Shown one piece after another: positions 13,458-23,845 of a DNA stretch of 64,000 nt. A model generated the notes under the pieces. The model did no database searches, was not told the origin of the DNA, and saw only the letters and a list, made by a program, of their open reading frames with translations. The stretch lies in contig JACVRA010000192.1 of assembly GCA_019828545.1 (NCBI GenBank), positions 372,001-436,000 on the forward strand. Reading direction: 5' to 3'. The DNA is from Paracamarosporium sp. OC-R06-R3. Its lineage: Eukaryota; Ascomycota; Dothideomycetes; Pleosporales; Didymosphaeriaceae. Position numbers and translations under genes: made by a program. Each line of letters opens with the position of its first letter. Position 1 is the stretch's first letter.

Positions 13458-14388
13458 TGCCTCCCAAGCACCCCGAGTTTCTCCTTATGCGATCTTGTAT
13501 AAAACTACCTATCCTTTCTTCAATACGACAAGCGCAGGTCCTTGAGCGTGGCGATGGCGGTAATTCAGAAAGAGCTCTGTCCGTTTTGGCAACGCAAAAA
13601 GAACTATATTATCACGTCGTCAAGCACTAGTATCTGGCAATGCGTTCGACGGCCTAGCGAGCGGTCCGAATTGTCGCATCACGAGCGTGGCACGGTAAGA
13701 ACAACCTTGCTTACCACAAGATTCACGGCATTGAATCAATGGTTGGGTGGCCCTTGTCTGCAGTCCTGTTACGGAGAAGATCCTTGACGAGCATTTGTAT
13801 TATTTTCTTCTGTACTCCTTCTCCAACCCTAGACTAGGTATATATCTGGCGTCGGCGGTCTTTTCCTGCGCACCAACAACGCTGGTGCAAAGAGCGTGCG
13901 TGCAGCACACCTGTGCAATGCATCTGCCGGCATATTAAAGCCGATGCAGCTTCACGCTTCACACGGTCCTTATTCTACAAGATATGCATAGTGTGCGTGG
14001 TACTTGCGGCTTTTAACTTCCCCGATCGGCAGGCATCCGCGTTCCGTACGGCCTATATCGCACGCGATATGATCTGTGCCAGGCCCCCTCATGCTCCCGC
14101 CTCTCAAATGGGAAAGTCTCCCCGCTCCCCAATAGCCTCAATGCACGCCCGCCCGGCCTTTTGCTCGCTGCACAGCGCCGCTCGCTGCGCTCCGTGCGAC
14201 GATGCGCCAGCCGAGCATCGAGCTCGGCGTTTGTCCCGCGCTTCACACAGACGCACCATGAGGGCGCACAGCGCCATTACACACCGTGTCCGCGCGGGTG
14301 AAAAGTCCGGACGCCTCATGCCTCATAGCGGCCTTGAATCGCGTCCAACGTACGGCTCACGTCGAGGCGAGTCGAGGCGAGTCGCTAA

Positions 14389-14410
14389 TCTCTCTCTCTC
14401 TCTCTCTCTC
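14389..14410. repeat. (TC)11 dinucleotide microsatellite
   Basis: Eleven uninterrupted TC units lie in the intergenic region between the TSC1 and ASA1 3' ends. They are read directly from the sequence. Confidence 0.95.
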
Positions 14411-14413
14411 CGC

Positions 14414-14440
14414 GTATGTGTGTGTGCGTGTGTATGCGTG
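14414..14440. repeat. GT-rich imperfect microsatellite
   Basis: An imperfect (GT)n tract interrupted by A and C follows the TC repeat by a few bases. Together they form a compound simple repeat that could vary in length. Confidence 0.8.
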
Positions 14441-14964
14441 TCCATCCAAACACACCCAAATCTACACCGCAGATCGCACCACACCCACCGATCACCGCGC
14501 GTTCTCCCCTTCCTGCACACACGCGCATGCGAGCGCGCGCGAGATCTTGCGGCGCGGTGCGGTGCGGTGCGGCGGCGACGCAGCGACGGGGGCCCGCGTG
14601 GGGCGTGGGGTGCAGGGGGTGGGCAGGTGGGGTCTCGGCAAGGCCAGGCTGGTGATAGGGGGAAAAATAAAAGTGTAGGCGTGCATTTTGGATTTACAAA
14701 TTGGTGGGACGAGGGGAGCGAGTGTGAATAAGGTTTGTGGGAGGGATGAGGCGCTAGTGGCGTGGCGTGAGTGTGTCGTTGACCGTTGGGCGTTGGCATG
14801 TGAGGCGTGGTTAGGGGGTGGTGTGGCGGGACGGTTGTGCGGGACGTTGCGTGGATGGGGTGGAGTGTTGGACGTGCGAGAGGTAGGTTCTGCTCTGGTG
14901 AACGAGAAGCGGTGGATGGACTGTGGCAGATTTGTCCCATATAGGTGGCTGTTGAAGGAGGACG

Positions 14965-16759
14965 TCAAAAGACTTCCCATAGACTAACCTTCCCGTCCTT
15001 CGCCCCGGCAGCAACCCAATGCTTGACTTGAACTGCTTCTTCTCTCTGCCTCTGTAGCTTCGCCAGTCCCGTCTCTCTTTTTACTACCTCCGTTCCTTCT
15101 CCTTGAACGCTCTGTTCCTGCGCGTGCTTCTCCAGGTCCTCCCGCTTTAGCACCTCGCCGAACCCCACCGCGTATACGCCATCCTTGTGCCACTTCAACA
15201 CCGCGACCTCCTTCAGTGTCTTCGTACTATAGACACGTACCCGACTATCCCACCCGCCTGTTACGAGGAGCCGGCCATCGGAACGGACATGCAGGGATTG
15301 CTGGCCTGCATGTTTGGTGTTTGCGGTCTTGTAGGCAGGTTGGATGGTTGTGACTGGTGGTGGTATCATGGTGGGTACATGCTTTGATTGTGCAGGTGCT
15401 GAGGCGAGGAGAGAAGAGAGGCCGGAAGGTCGGGTCGGTGCTTCTGCAGTGTTTGATGGTGATGTCGTATTAGAGAGCTGGCGCTTCTTTGGGAAGGAGA
15501 AGGGCTCAAGTGGTGTCGTGTCTTTCGGTAAATCCGGACTTGTAGATATGGCGCTGGTATCAGCTGAGGCTGCTGAGGCTATATTGGTTGCATTTGCTGC
15601 ATTACCGTGTGCAGTCAGCTCTTCGGCTGCTGAGGCAGCCTTGGTTTGTTCAGCTTCGTCCAGGTCCCGTTCACTGGTAGTGTAGTTAACATCATCACTT
15701 GGGGGTAGATCTGGCATCCGATGCGCAGCAATGACGGCATCTGCAGACGATGTGAAGCAAGTCGAGCCATCAGGTAGAGCGTCGACGGACAGTACAGGCT
15801 GCGTATGTGGCCGGCTGAGGTAGATAGTCCGAGCCAGGCCCGGCGCAGGTTTTCGTGTTCCTGTAGGGTCACGAGGCACTATATATGCGGCTACGAAGCC
15901 GCCTTCGTATCCAGCGACTACTAGGATGTTGTTCGAGGGCTGGTGGTGTATGAGCTTTAGGGCCATGACCATGCCTGCGGATGGTTAGCTGCGGACCCGG
16001 GGACAGCATCGATGTCATTGGGCGGTGGTGGAATGCTCGCCAAGATATTGCATCTAAGAATCGCGAGCAATCAAAGCGCACACTCACCCGTCTCAGAGGC
16101 TTCAATTCTTGGCACGACACACAGCAGCTTCTCGTCCGGGAACTGATATACCTCGGCCTTCTTGTCGTCTCTTCCTGGAACGGCGACGTAGATCGGCTCG
16201 CTAGACCCGGTAGTTGGAGTGGCAGATGCAGGAAGATGCGTATGCGCGTCGGTATTGGCTTTGGCGCAGCACATTGCGAAGGCACAAAAGTTGAGCGTGT
16301 TGACGGGGAGGGAGTGCAGCAGCCATGGCTTCGGCCTGTGTGCGTCTGCCCCGTCGGCCGGCAGTACCGTTGAGCAGGACGTGTCTCTTCCTTTGAGCTG
16401 CCATATCCGCAGGGTGTTGTCGCGCCCGTGTCTACGGGTGATGTGCGTCAGTGAGGGAGCTCATTGGCCGGCTGGACGCCGCAGGACGCCGCAGGACGCC
16501 GCAGGACGCACGTTACGATCTTGTCTGGACCCCACTCGGCGGTCCCCAGGATGGCAGCATCGTGGGCCTTCCACACAGCAAGAGGGCGTTTTGTCTCGAG
16601 GGCCCAGCACACGACCCAGCCGTCGGCATCGCCCGTCAGGAGGCACGTGTTGCGGCGCAGGAGCCGGACACTGTGGATGTGAGCAGTGTGGCCGCGGAAG
16701 ATGTAGGCGGGCTGGGCGGGGTCACGGGCGGACTGGTGGTGCTCGACGTCAACAGGCAT
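14965..16759 (-). CDS. ASA1: ASTRA-associated protein 1, WD40 repeat protein
   Basis: ASA1 is a WD40 protein of the ASTRA complex (Tra1, Tti1, Tti2, Tel2 partners) involved in chromatin and PIKK assembly. Three exons: 16759-16512, 16431-16088 and 15974-14965, giving 533 aa. Exon 1 holds the first WD repeat (YIFRGHTAHIHSV, GDADGWVVCW), exon 2 opens with THGRDNTLRIWQLKG, and the C-terminus has GGWDSRVRVYSTKTLKEV and ending KHWVAAGAKDGKVSLWEVF. This follows the fungal ASA1 order. Intron 1 contains a 10-bp tandem repeat that touches the donor site. A low-complexity A/S/T/P insert lies between repeats in exon 3. It is divergent from the Zn2Cys6 regulator. Confidence 0.88.
16474..16510. repeat. 10-bp tandem repeat inside ASA1 intron 1
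   Basis: There are 3.7 copies of GGACGCCGCA. The repeat ends one base from the ASA1 intron 1 donor (minus-strand GTGCGT at 16511-16506), so the donor lies partly within the repeat unit. Confidence 0.9.
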
Positions 16760-17299
16760 GCTCTGGGGAGTAGTGGGAGGGACGATGGACGAGGATCAGG
16801 GAAGCGGGAGCGCGATCGACGCGGGGACCAGGCGTTGCGTCACGCCCGGATGGCAGCCCATCCGCATTGCAAAAGGCCAAAAGGGCAGCGCTGCTACCTC
16901 AGCGACACTGCCTCGGCGCCTCACAAAGGCCAGCCTCTGCGGGAGCGTGCGGACGAGCTGACAAGACGGACGGATGCGCGCTGGTGTTTGCGGGTTCGGC
17001 GTCTATTCCTGGCCGTGGCTTACCTGGAATCGACAAGACGAGGCGAAGTCGTCGTTTAAAACTGCTCTCCTCCCCACAACCACCTGGGCCAAGCTTCACG
17101 CTCCTCGCACGCCGCCAGCGACAACACAGCCTGCACCAAGCTGCCCGCCGTCGCGCTGCTCTAGCAACCCCCGAGCTCCCAGGCGCGTCCCCGCGCGGCC
17201 TCCTGGTGGGTCTCTCGCGCGGGCCCGTCGCCTCTGCGCCGCTGTCTCTCTGGCTATTCTTTCCGTCCGTGGCCGGGCTATTCTTGCCCCAACACCACC
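16760..17299. promoter_or_regulatory. Divergent promoter region ASA1 / Zn2Cys6 regulator
   Basis: This 540-bp GC-rich spacer separates two divergent ATGs. The half next to the regulator is C-rich, like a fungal 5' leader. No specific site could be assigned. Confidence 0.4.
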
Positions 17300-19507
17300 A
17301 TGGCCGGCGCCATCGCCCTCGCCATGCAGGCAACGCAGCACGCCCAAATCTCAGACCAGCAGACGCCCGACCACGACATCCACCCGCCAGATGCCATCTC
17401 TGACCACACGCCCCCGGCCCAGCCAAAGCAGAAGTCGGGCAAGTCTACCCGCACCCGCACCGGCTGCCTCACGTGCAGGGACCGCCATCTCAAGTGCGAC
17501 GAGGGCTCCCCCAGCTGCCAGAACTGCCTCAAGTCGAACCGCGAGTGCAGAAAGGGCATGCGCATCAACTGGATTGACACCCAGGTCAAGGCCCCACCGC
17601 ACCTGATCCCCCCCACTGGTAAGTGCCATCGGCTACACTTGCACGCCCCATTGCCATTGTCACCCCATCCCGCTTGCTAACACGCGCCATGGCACAGACA
17701 ATTGGGCCGTCGAATTCAAGGACGAGTCACGCAAGACTGCATCAGAGTATATAGGGGGCATCGAGATGTATCCCGCACGTGCTCCAGCCCACTCAAGAAC
17801 CCACAGCTTCGAGCCATCCGCCTATCAAACTACCTATGCCCATCATCCTCGCATTTCTAACTACTCAGACATGGCGTCTGAATACAGCTCCCAGGGTGGG
17901 TACGCTCCAATGAGACCGTTCCGAAATCCCCAACAGCACCAGCTCGCGCACTCAACACCGTCAGATAACATGAGCGCACAGGCCTCGGTCAATGCCTTCA
18001 TGGCGCAAAATCCTGACGACCATCACTTGTCTCGGGCTGACGGCCGGGATTTGCAAGAGCTCGAGGGGCCAGACTATCTCGTTGACCAGGAGGAGGTACT
18101 CTTTATGCAGGTCTTCGTTGAGGAGGTCGGCATATGGATGGACAGCATGGATGCGAAGAAACACGTAGGCGCCCTGTTCCTTATTCAAACATCTACCTGT
18201 CCTCCAAACACCCACTGGAAGCTTACTTGACTCAGTTCTCGCGACAACTTCCCTTCCATGCTCTGAAAGAACCCATGCTACTGAACGCTTTCCTGGCTTC
18301 CGGTGCGAGGCATCTTGCGCTCGTCAACAAGCGATACAGTCAAGACAGAGCCCTGAAATACTATGACAAGGCAACAAAACACCTACTAGATGCGCTACAG
18401 GACCCAAACCGGGATACAGTTCTATGTGCGACTACGGCCGTTATTCTAAATGTCTACGAAATCATGGGTGAACGCGCTCTTCAACGGATGAACCACATCG
18501 CTGGCGCACGCGCCCTCATCAAGGAGTGTGGCTGGAACGCCCGGTCGAGCGGGATCGGTGCTGCATGCTTCTGGCTCAACGTCGGTATGGAATTGCTTAG
18601 TTGTTTACACTTCAACTGGCAGGTGGCATGGGATCCGGATGAGTGGGGCATTGACATGAACCTGGAGCCGGAGACCGAATCTGGACGGGAGGAGTTCTGG
18701 ACCCACCGTATTGTCTACATTGTCGCCAAAGTCTGCAACTTCCGCGCTTCTATCCCAAGGGACGAGGAGACTGCAAAGCAAAATGCCCAAGCACGATACG
18801 TCAAGTGGATTGGGCTTACCGAGCTGGCCGACAGATGGAATACATGCATCCCGAGGACTATGCACCCGATGGCATATCTTTACCCTGGGCAGACACTCTC
18901 TGGATCATGCTTTCCGGAAGTCTGGCTGATAAAGCGAGCCAGCATTGTCGCACGTCTGTTTTACCACACGTGCATGTGCTTGCTGGCACAGATCAATCCT
19001 CTCCAGAACTCCGACACTCCAGAGATGCATCAAATGCTTACCGAGCACTCGCAGCTCATCTGCGGCATTAGCGCTCACGTCAAGGACCGCGGCGTTGCTT
19101 CTGTAGCCCTCCGCTCTCTCGCAATCGCGGCGGAATGTCTCACCCGCCGTGACGCACAGGAGGAAGTACTCACCATCGTCGACAAGATTCGCACGGAGAC
19201 TGGCTGGCGTGTTGGGTTCATCAACGATGAGCTCAAGGAGAAGTGGGGATGGAATAATCAGGAGCACCAACCGGTTCAGGCCCCGCAACAACAAGCCCCC
19301 GCACCGCAAATACAACCCCAGCCACGCATGTATCCGATGATGAATCCCTTGGCTGGTGTTGACTTCAATAACGCTCAACATCCTTATCAAGAGCACTATA
19401 TACCGCCGAACGTCAATATCATGCAACAGCAGGACCTGTTGCAAGCCCAACATGGAGCTACATCGCAACATCAACAAGCTCCAAACAACACATATCCTTA
19501 CTATTAG
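17300..19507 (+). CDS. Zn2Cys6 fungal transcription factor
   Basis: This is a nuclear DNA-binding regulator whose target genes are unknown. Three exons: 17300-17618, 17698-18164 and 18236-19507, giving 685 aa. Residues 56-83 form a canonical binuclear zinc cluster, C-x2-C-x6-C-x6-C-x2-C-x6-C, preceded by a basic GKSTRTRTG. The middle and C-terminal parts match the fungal-specific regulatory domain: WMDSMDAKKH spliced to FSRQLPFHALKEPMLLNAF, then SGARHLALVNKRY. The second intron (18165-18235) is inferred from that junction; without it the frame soon stops. The tail is Q/P/N-rich with poly-Q-like tracts. It lies next to ASA1, which gives no clue to its pathway. Confidence 0.87.
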
Positions 19508-21326
19508 GAACAGGAGGGCATCTGTTTGGAGACTCTGCAGTTTTACAACTACTGTCTGACGCCTTGAGATATGCCTTCGATCGCTTGAATAGTTCACAAG
19601 CTACCTCACAACTGAACGCGTTCGGACGGCCATTCAGCAGAAAACTACACGAATTGGCTAAGACTTTCACCTGTTATCCTAAGCTTCCTCGTGAAGCGAC
19701 GTCTGACTAATCCTGTTCTGTGTCTGCACCTCGGAGATCAGGACTCATGAACAGTCAAGATATATTCCCTGAATCCAGGCATGTTTTGTATGCTTAACGG
19801 TTCCCTTTCTAAGACACCATCGGTTCCATTACCCTGTCCGCTAAGATCACGAAACATTTGGATTCTCCAGTCATAAAATCGGATTATCGTATTCTCTATC
19901 GTTGCTGACAGCATTAGCTCGCCGCCTGATGCTGGTGCCATCATGGAATGACTATGTTGGCATAAGCCAAACAGCTCTTCCATTTCTTCCAAACGTAATT
20001 GACCGGCCTGTGCCACTCTTATTATGATGATTTTTCTACCGCACATTGTTGTACAACTATGTACCTTTCATTTTCTTACCACCGTTGGATGATTGGAAAA
20101 AGGAACATGACGACACTGTCCGTCTTGGCGTTTAGTGGGAAAACACATTTGGTCTTTAGCGTCCGTCCTTGTTATTATATTCGCATGTTTACAACAATTG
20201 TTTCTGCATCGGCGGTATATGAGCGCTTTTTCTTTTTGTTGGCCGCACTCGTTGGATTGGGAGAGTCGGTAATTTTGAATCGAAGTACACAATTGTATGT
20301 TTGAAGTATCTAGGACAGCTTCGTTGGAAGCTGGAGGGGAAGAATATGTAGTGCTAATATAAAGCAATGAGAGATATGAGGAATAGGTCATTTCTGCAAA
20401 TGCATCCTGCGCGAAGAATTGGTATGTCTGTTAGGTATTTAGATTATGATGTTGAATAGCTAAGTTAGAGAATGCTGGATACATGCCAGACTAAAGGTAC
20501 ACCATGCTGTGAAGATACTCTGTCTATTTGTAAGAACGAGGCTGCGTAAGGACTTCACGATCTGTTTCGGTGCTGAACGCATTCAGCTTGGTCGTGATGA
20601 TTGGTATTAGGATGGAGATTGTTGGTTCTGCTGGATTATCTTTGGACCGTTGAGAGGATGTATCAAGTTGTGTACTTGGTTGTTGGTTTTGGCTGGTAGA
20701 GATATGGATGAGATGTCTTTTTCCGTAAGAGCGCCTTGCATGTATACCTTTGTAGATGTGTAGTTGCTTAGATAAGATATTGCTCGTGGAAGCGACTGTG
20801 CGAGAATTGGTGTCAAATTGCTCTTCTTCATGGCCACAAAAAAAGAATTGACCACCTGGCCTTGATTTGTACAATTACATTTGGAACGATGATGCCTTTC
20901 GTCTACTGACTAAATTCTAGGTTCCTTTATGAAGTTCGAAAGTCGTTTCTTCGTACAGATATTGTGTGAAGCCTGAATACGATGTGAACATCAGTTTTTG
21001 AGCTAGGTCGCATATACCACTTGTACCCAAGACACGCGAACAACAGTTCCTGAAAACATCTTTGTACACTCTCAAAAACACCTCCCAGTCGATACGTTGG
21101 GAGTTCAAACATACGTGAAACCGATCATAAAGGAAGTGGTATGTCGAAAACGACAATACTCCAAAGCTCCACGCTATGCTATCGTCCCCAAAATCCGAAA
21201 CACCAGGCTTAAATGCAGCAAATTGAAAGTCCAGATCAACAGTAGGGAAAAAAGAAAAAAAAAAAAAAAAAAAAAGGAAGAACGGGTCCGTCAACGAAAC
21301 GAAATGAACTACTACCAGAGCTCAGC
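19508..21326. other. Convergent intergenic region, no gene recognised
   Basis: This 1.8-kb AT-rich region lies between the 3' ends of the Zn2Cys6 gene and a membrane-protein gene. Short open frames occur on both strands, but none has a recognisable motif or start context. A 21-base poly-A run is listed separately. Confidence 0.5.
21255..21275. repeat. A21 homopolymer
   Basis: Twenty-one consecutive A lie about 50 bases beyond the stop codon of the minus-strand membrane-protein gene, where they read as T21. This may be a simple repeat in its 3' UTR. Confidence 0.95.
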
Positions 21327-22426
21327 TCAGGCATAAACCACATCCTTCGCTTGCTCCGGCCTAGTCACAAAATCACCCTCTAAGTCCTTGTCATACCATG
21401 CGTCCACAGCTCGATTGGGCATGCCCTTGTCACTATCAGCTCTAGTGGTACTCCTGTCCATCGAGTGTTCTCCACTTGACGATGGAGTGGCCAACCTGAC
21501 TGCTCCAGCAGGCCTGGAAAACCCATGCCTCCTCGTAAACAATCTCAGTGACGGTAGACACACCGCCAATATCGACGAGACTATCTCGACAAGCGCCCAT
21601 ACGTCGATCGTATGAGTGATGCTAGCTCTTGGAATGGACTGTACCAGCTTTAGGCAGATGAAGCGCACGAGGGCTGCAAGGATGGATATGCTGCCCATAA
21701 GAAAGACGAAAGCAAGACCGGCGCGTTGGGTACGATTGAACTTTGTTCGGAGTAGTTTGCTCATCGGGATGCTTAGAATGACGAGGTCGGTGGCGATATT
21801 GGTGAATGTGGATAACGTCACGCTGGTCATGCTGTGCACAGCGGAGCATAGGTGCTCGCCTGGAGGTGGTGACCAGTTCGAAGAAACAGGCGTGCACCAG
21901 AATGCAATGAGGAACATGTGCAGTATGAATGTTGCGGCCGTGAAGACACAAGCTGCTGCCAGTCCGATCCTGGTCCTCGTACCCTGTAAAGAGAAAATGC
22001 TGTAGTAGATTGCAAGGAAGGCAGCCTTCGCGCTCCAAAGGCTGATATAGATGAAGAATAAACTGACCCAGGAAACATAGAGGAGATGTCCTGACAATGG
22101 CTCCGGCACGCCGTAATACAATGTTTCTGGTGGAGCGGAGAGATATTTCATCCGGAGATTATTCTTCCAGGTGTTGATGCAAATGAGCACGCAACCGGAG
22201 AGCCAGGCAAGGACGATGAAGCCATCGGCGATGTTGGAGGCGATCGTGTTGAGTCCTCGGTTTCGTGTGCGCGTTAAGACACGAATTAAGATTGGAATGA
22301 GGGCGATAGTCATGAGAGACCAATCCAGGGCAACGAAGCCCACTTTGGGAAATGTCAGTTTACATAATTGACTATTTCCAGAGGTGACTACCTACGTAGG
22401 GGTAAATGAATATCTGAATAAACCAT
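21327..22426 (-). CDS. Rhodopsin-domain (PTH11-like) seven-TM membrane protein
   Basis: This plasma-membrane protein of the fungal rhodopsin-domain / PTH11-like receptor group has no known ligand. The main exon, 22342-21327, encodes about seven hydrophobic segments with the typical loop pattern (SKLLRTKFNRTQRAGL before TM6; FWCTPVSSNW after TM3). The main exon has no ATG at its 5' end; the first available codon is GTG. I therefore propose a 31-nt first exon (22426-22396) and a 53-nt intron (GTAGGT...CTGAC...AAAG), giving about 348 aa. That exon is the weakest part of the model: an alternative donor four bases downstream would need other upstream exons. The cytoplasmic tail is S/T-rich. Confidence 0.75.
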
Positions 22427-23845
22427 TACCTACGCTTAGATATGCAAACTGATGATGTTGCTCGTAGGGTCAACCTTGAAAGCCGACAGTAGGGATAGAT
22501 GACAAAGTCGTCCGATGCTGATGAAGTGATAGCGGTGTGGTAAGGTAAAGATCTGCTCTGCATACATAAGAGTATCAGCAACAGGCTTGGAAGTCTCTAT
22601 GCGTCAAGCTGAAGATGACTACTCTCTCTTTCCCATGACAAATCGCGACCGCGGACTCTAGCATATATACTCGACCCACTATCGTGGTGTAACCATCGCG
22701 GTCCACGTTGACCGTCTCTCGCCAACTCCGTATGTCAAAGCTCGGATCGGTCCTGTCCCTGCGACGCTGAACATCCTTCGCAGTTGAGCTCCTAAAACGT
22801 TACCCGCTCCTACGACTCCCTTCCGCATTCTCACCAACCACGTTCCAGCTTTTCACTTTTCGTACTGCACGTAAGCAGTCAAGCATCTTACCATCCCTGT
22901 TGTGCACGAGCACAATGCTGGATTCGGTTTCGCGGGGGCGCTCCAAGACATTCGCCTACCCTGGCTACCGTGTCCTAGCACCTCTCAGCCCCGTGAGTAA
23001 GCCGCAAGCTGGCAAAGTCAGCACAGAAATAGCCACATAATATGACACGCCTCCCCGCATCTGAACAAAAGTCTACGCAAAATGATCCAGGCTCTGTGCT
23101 TTCTTGAGCCGGTTTCTAAATCGGAGGGTGGTGAAGTGCCGCGGAAGGATTCTGAACGGCAGCTTCCGGAAACCTTTGAGCTGGAACAAGATTATTAGTG
23201 AGTGATTCATTGCTCGATTGGATATAGATGTTGGCTTGAAAAACAAAAATTGCGGTTCGTGTTCTAATTTTGCTTTCGGCAAATCTGCCCGCTCGTTTGG
23301 GAGGAGGGTTCTATCATCCTCGCCGGAAGTGGAGATGATCGGAAGTTGAAGGCGAGGATATGGCACTGGCAACCACTCTGAGAGTCGAGCTCGGCCTCGC
23401 AGTGTTGTTTTCCAAGCATACATCAGCTAGTGAAGCCCAAAGTTTCACGAATCGATAGAGGCAATAGAAGTTGTGGTTTCACCACAAGCGTAGTGCAATC
23501 TCTTAATTACTTGACAGTATATTATGCAAGTAGGTGCTCGAGTGTGGGGTTGTGAAAGGCTGAGACGTGAGACCGCCACACTGACCATGTCCGAAACCTT
23601 CTGAGGCTGCCAACACACGCTCATAGGGTGATTGCAGATATTTCGGTATAGAACGACGGAAATTGATGTCTTAGAGAAATGGCGGCCCGTCGGTCAACTG
23701 GACCAGTTTGAATGCTGTTATTTACATACATGTACAGATATTATTCATACAGCGGAGAATTTCTATTGGCCGGGCCCGATCAACCGCAATTCATGGCTGA
23801 GGGGCCGCGAAAAGATTTTAAGGATTGTAGTAAGGCTGGTAGGGA
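22427..23845. other. Intergenic region, no gene recognised
   Basis: This 1.4-kb region lies upstream of the rhodopsin-domain gene and downstream of She9, both on the minus strand. It should hold the receptor promoter. A minus-strand ATG frame at 23073-23423 (116 aa) has no recognised motif. Confidence 0.45.

Larger units (their letters stand above)
13458..14964. other. Convergent intergenic region with simple repeats
   Basis: This 1.5-kb region separates the 3' ends of TSC1 (plus) and ASA1 (minus). It is strongly strand-skewed: C-rich around 14.1-14.5 kb, then G-rich around 14.55-14.9 kb. It carries the TC and GT simple repeats listed separately. Long open frames cross it, but their translations are low-complexity R/H/S/P strings, so I call no gene. 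Confidence 0.5.

Noticed and set aside
13305..13630. Continuation of TSC1 frame to 13630
   Set aside because: A canonical 49-nt intron at 13305-13353 leads to the basic C-terminus and a stop at 13457; the run-on text has no family features.
13913..14980. Long overlapping open frames (up to 272 codons) on both strands
   Set aside because: Translations are low-complexity R/H/S/P strings produced by skewed, GC-rich and microsatellite DNA; both flanking genes already have complete ends.
23073..23423. 116-codon minus-strand ATG frame
   Set aside because: No recognisable motif, composition not clearly protein-like, and no splice partner found; kept as intergenic.
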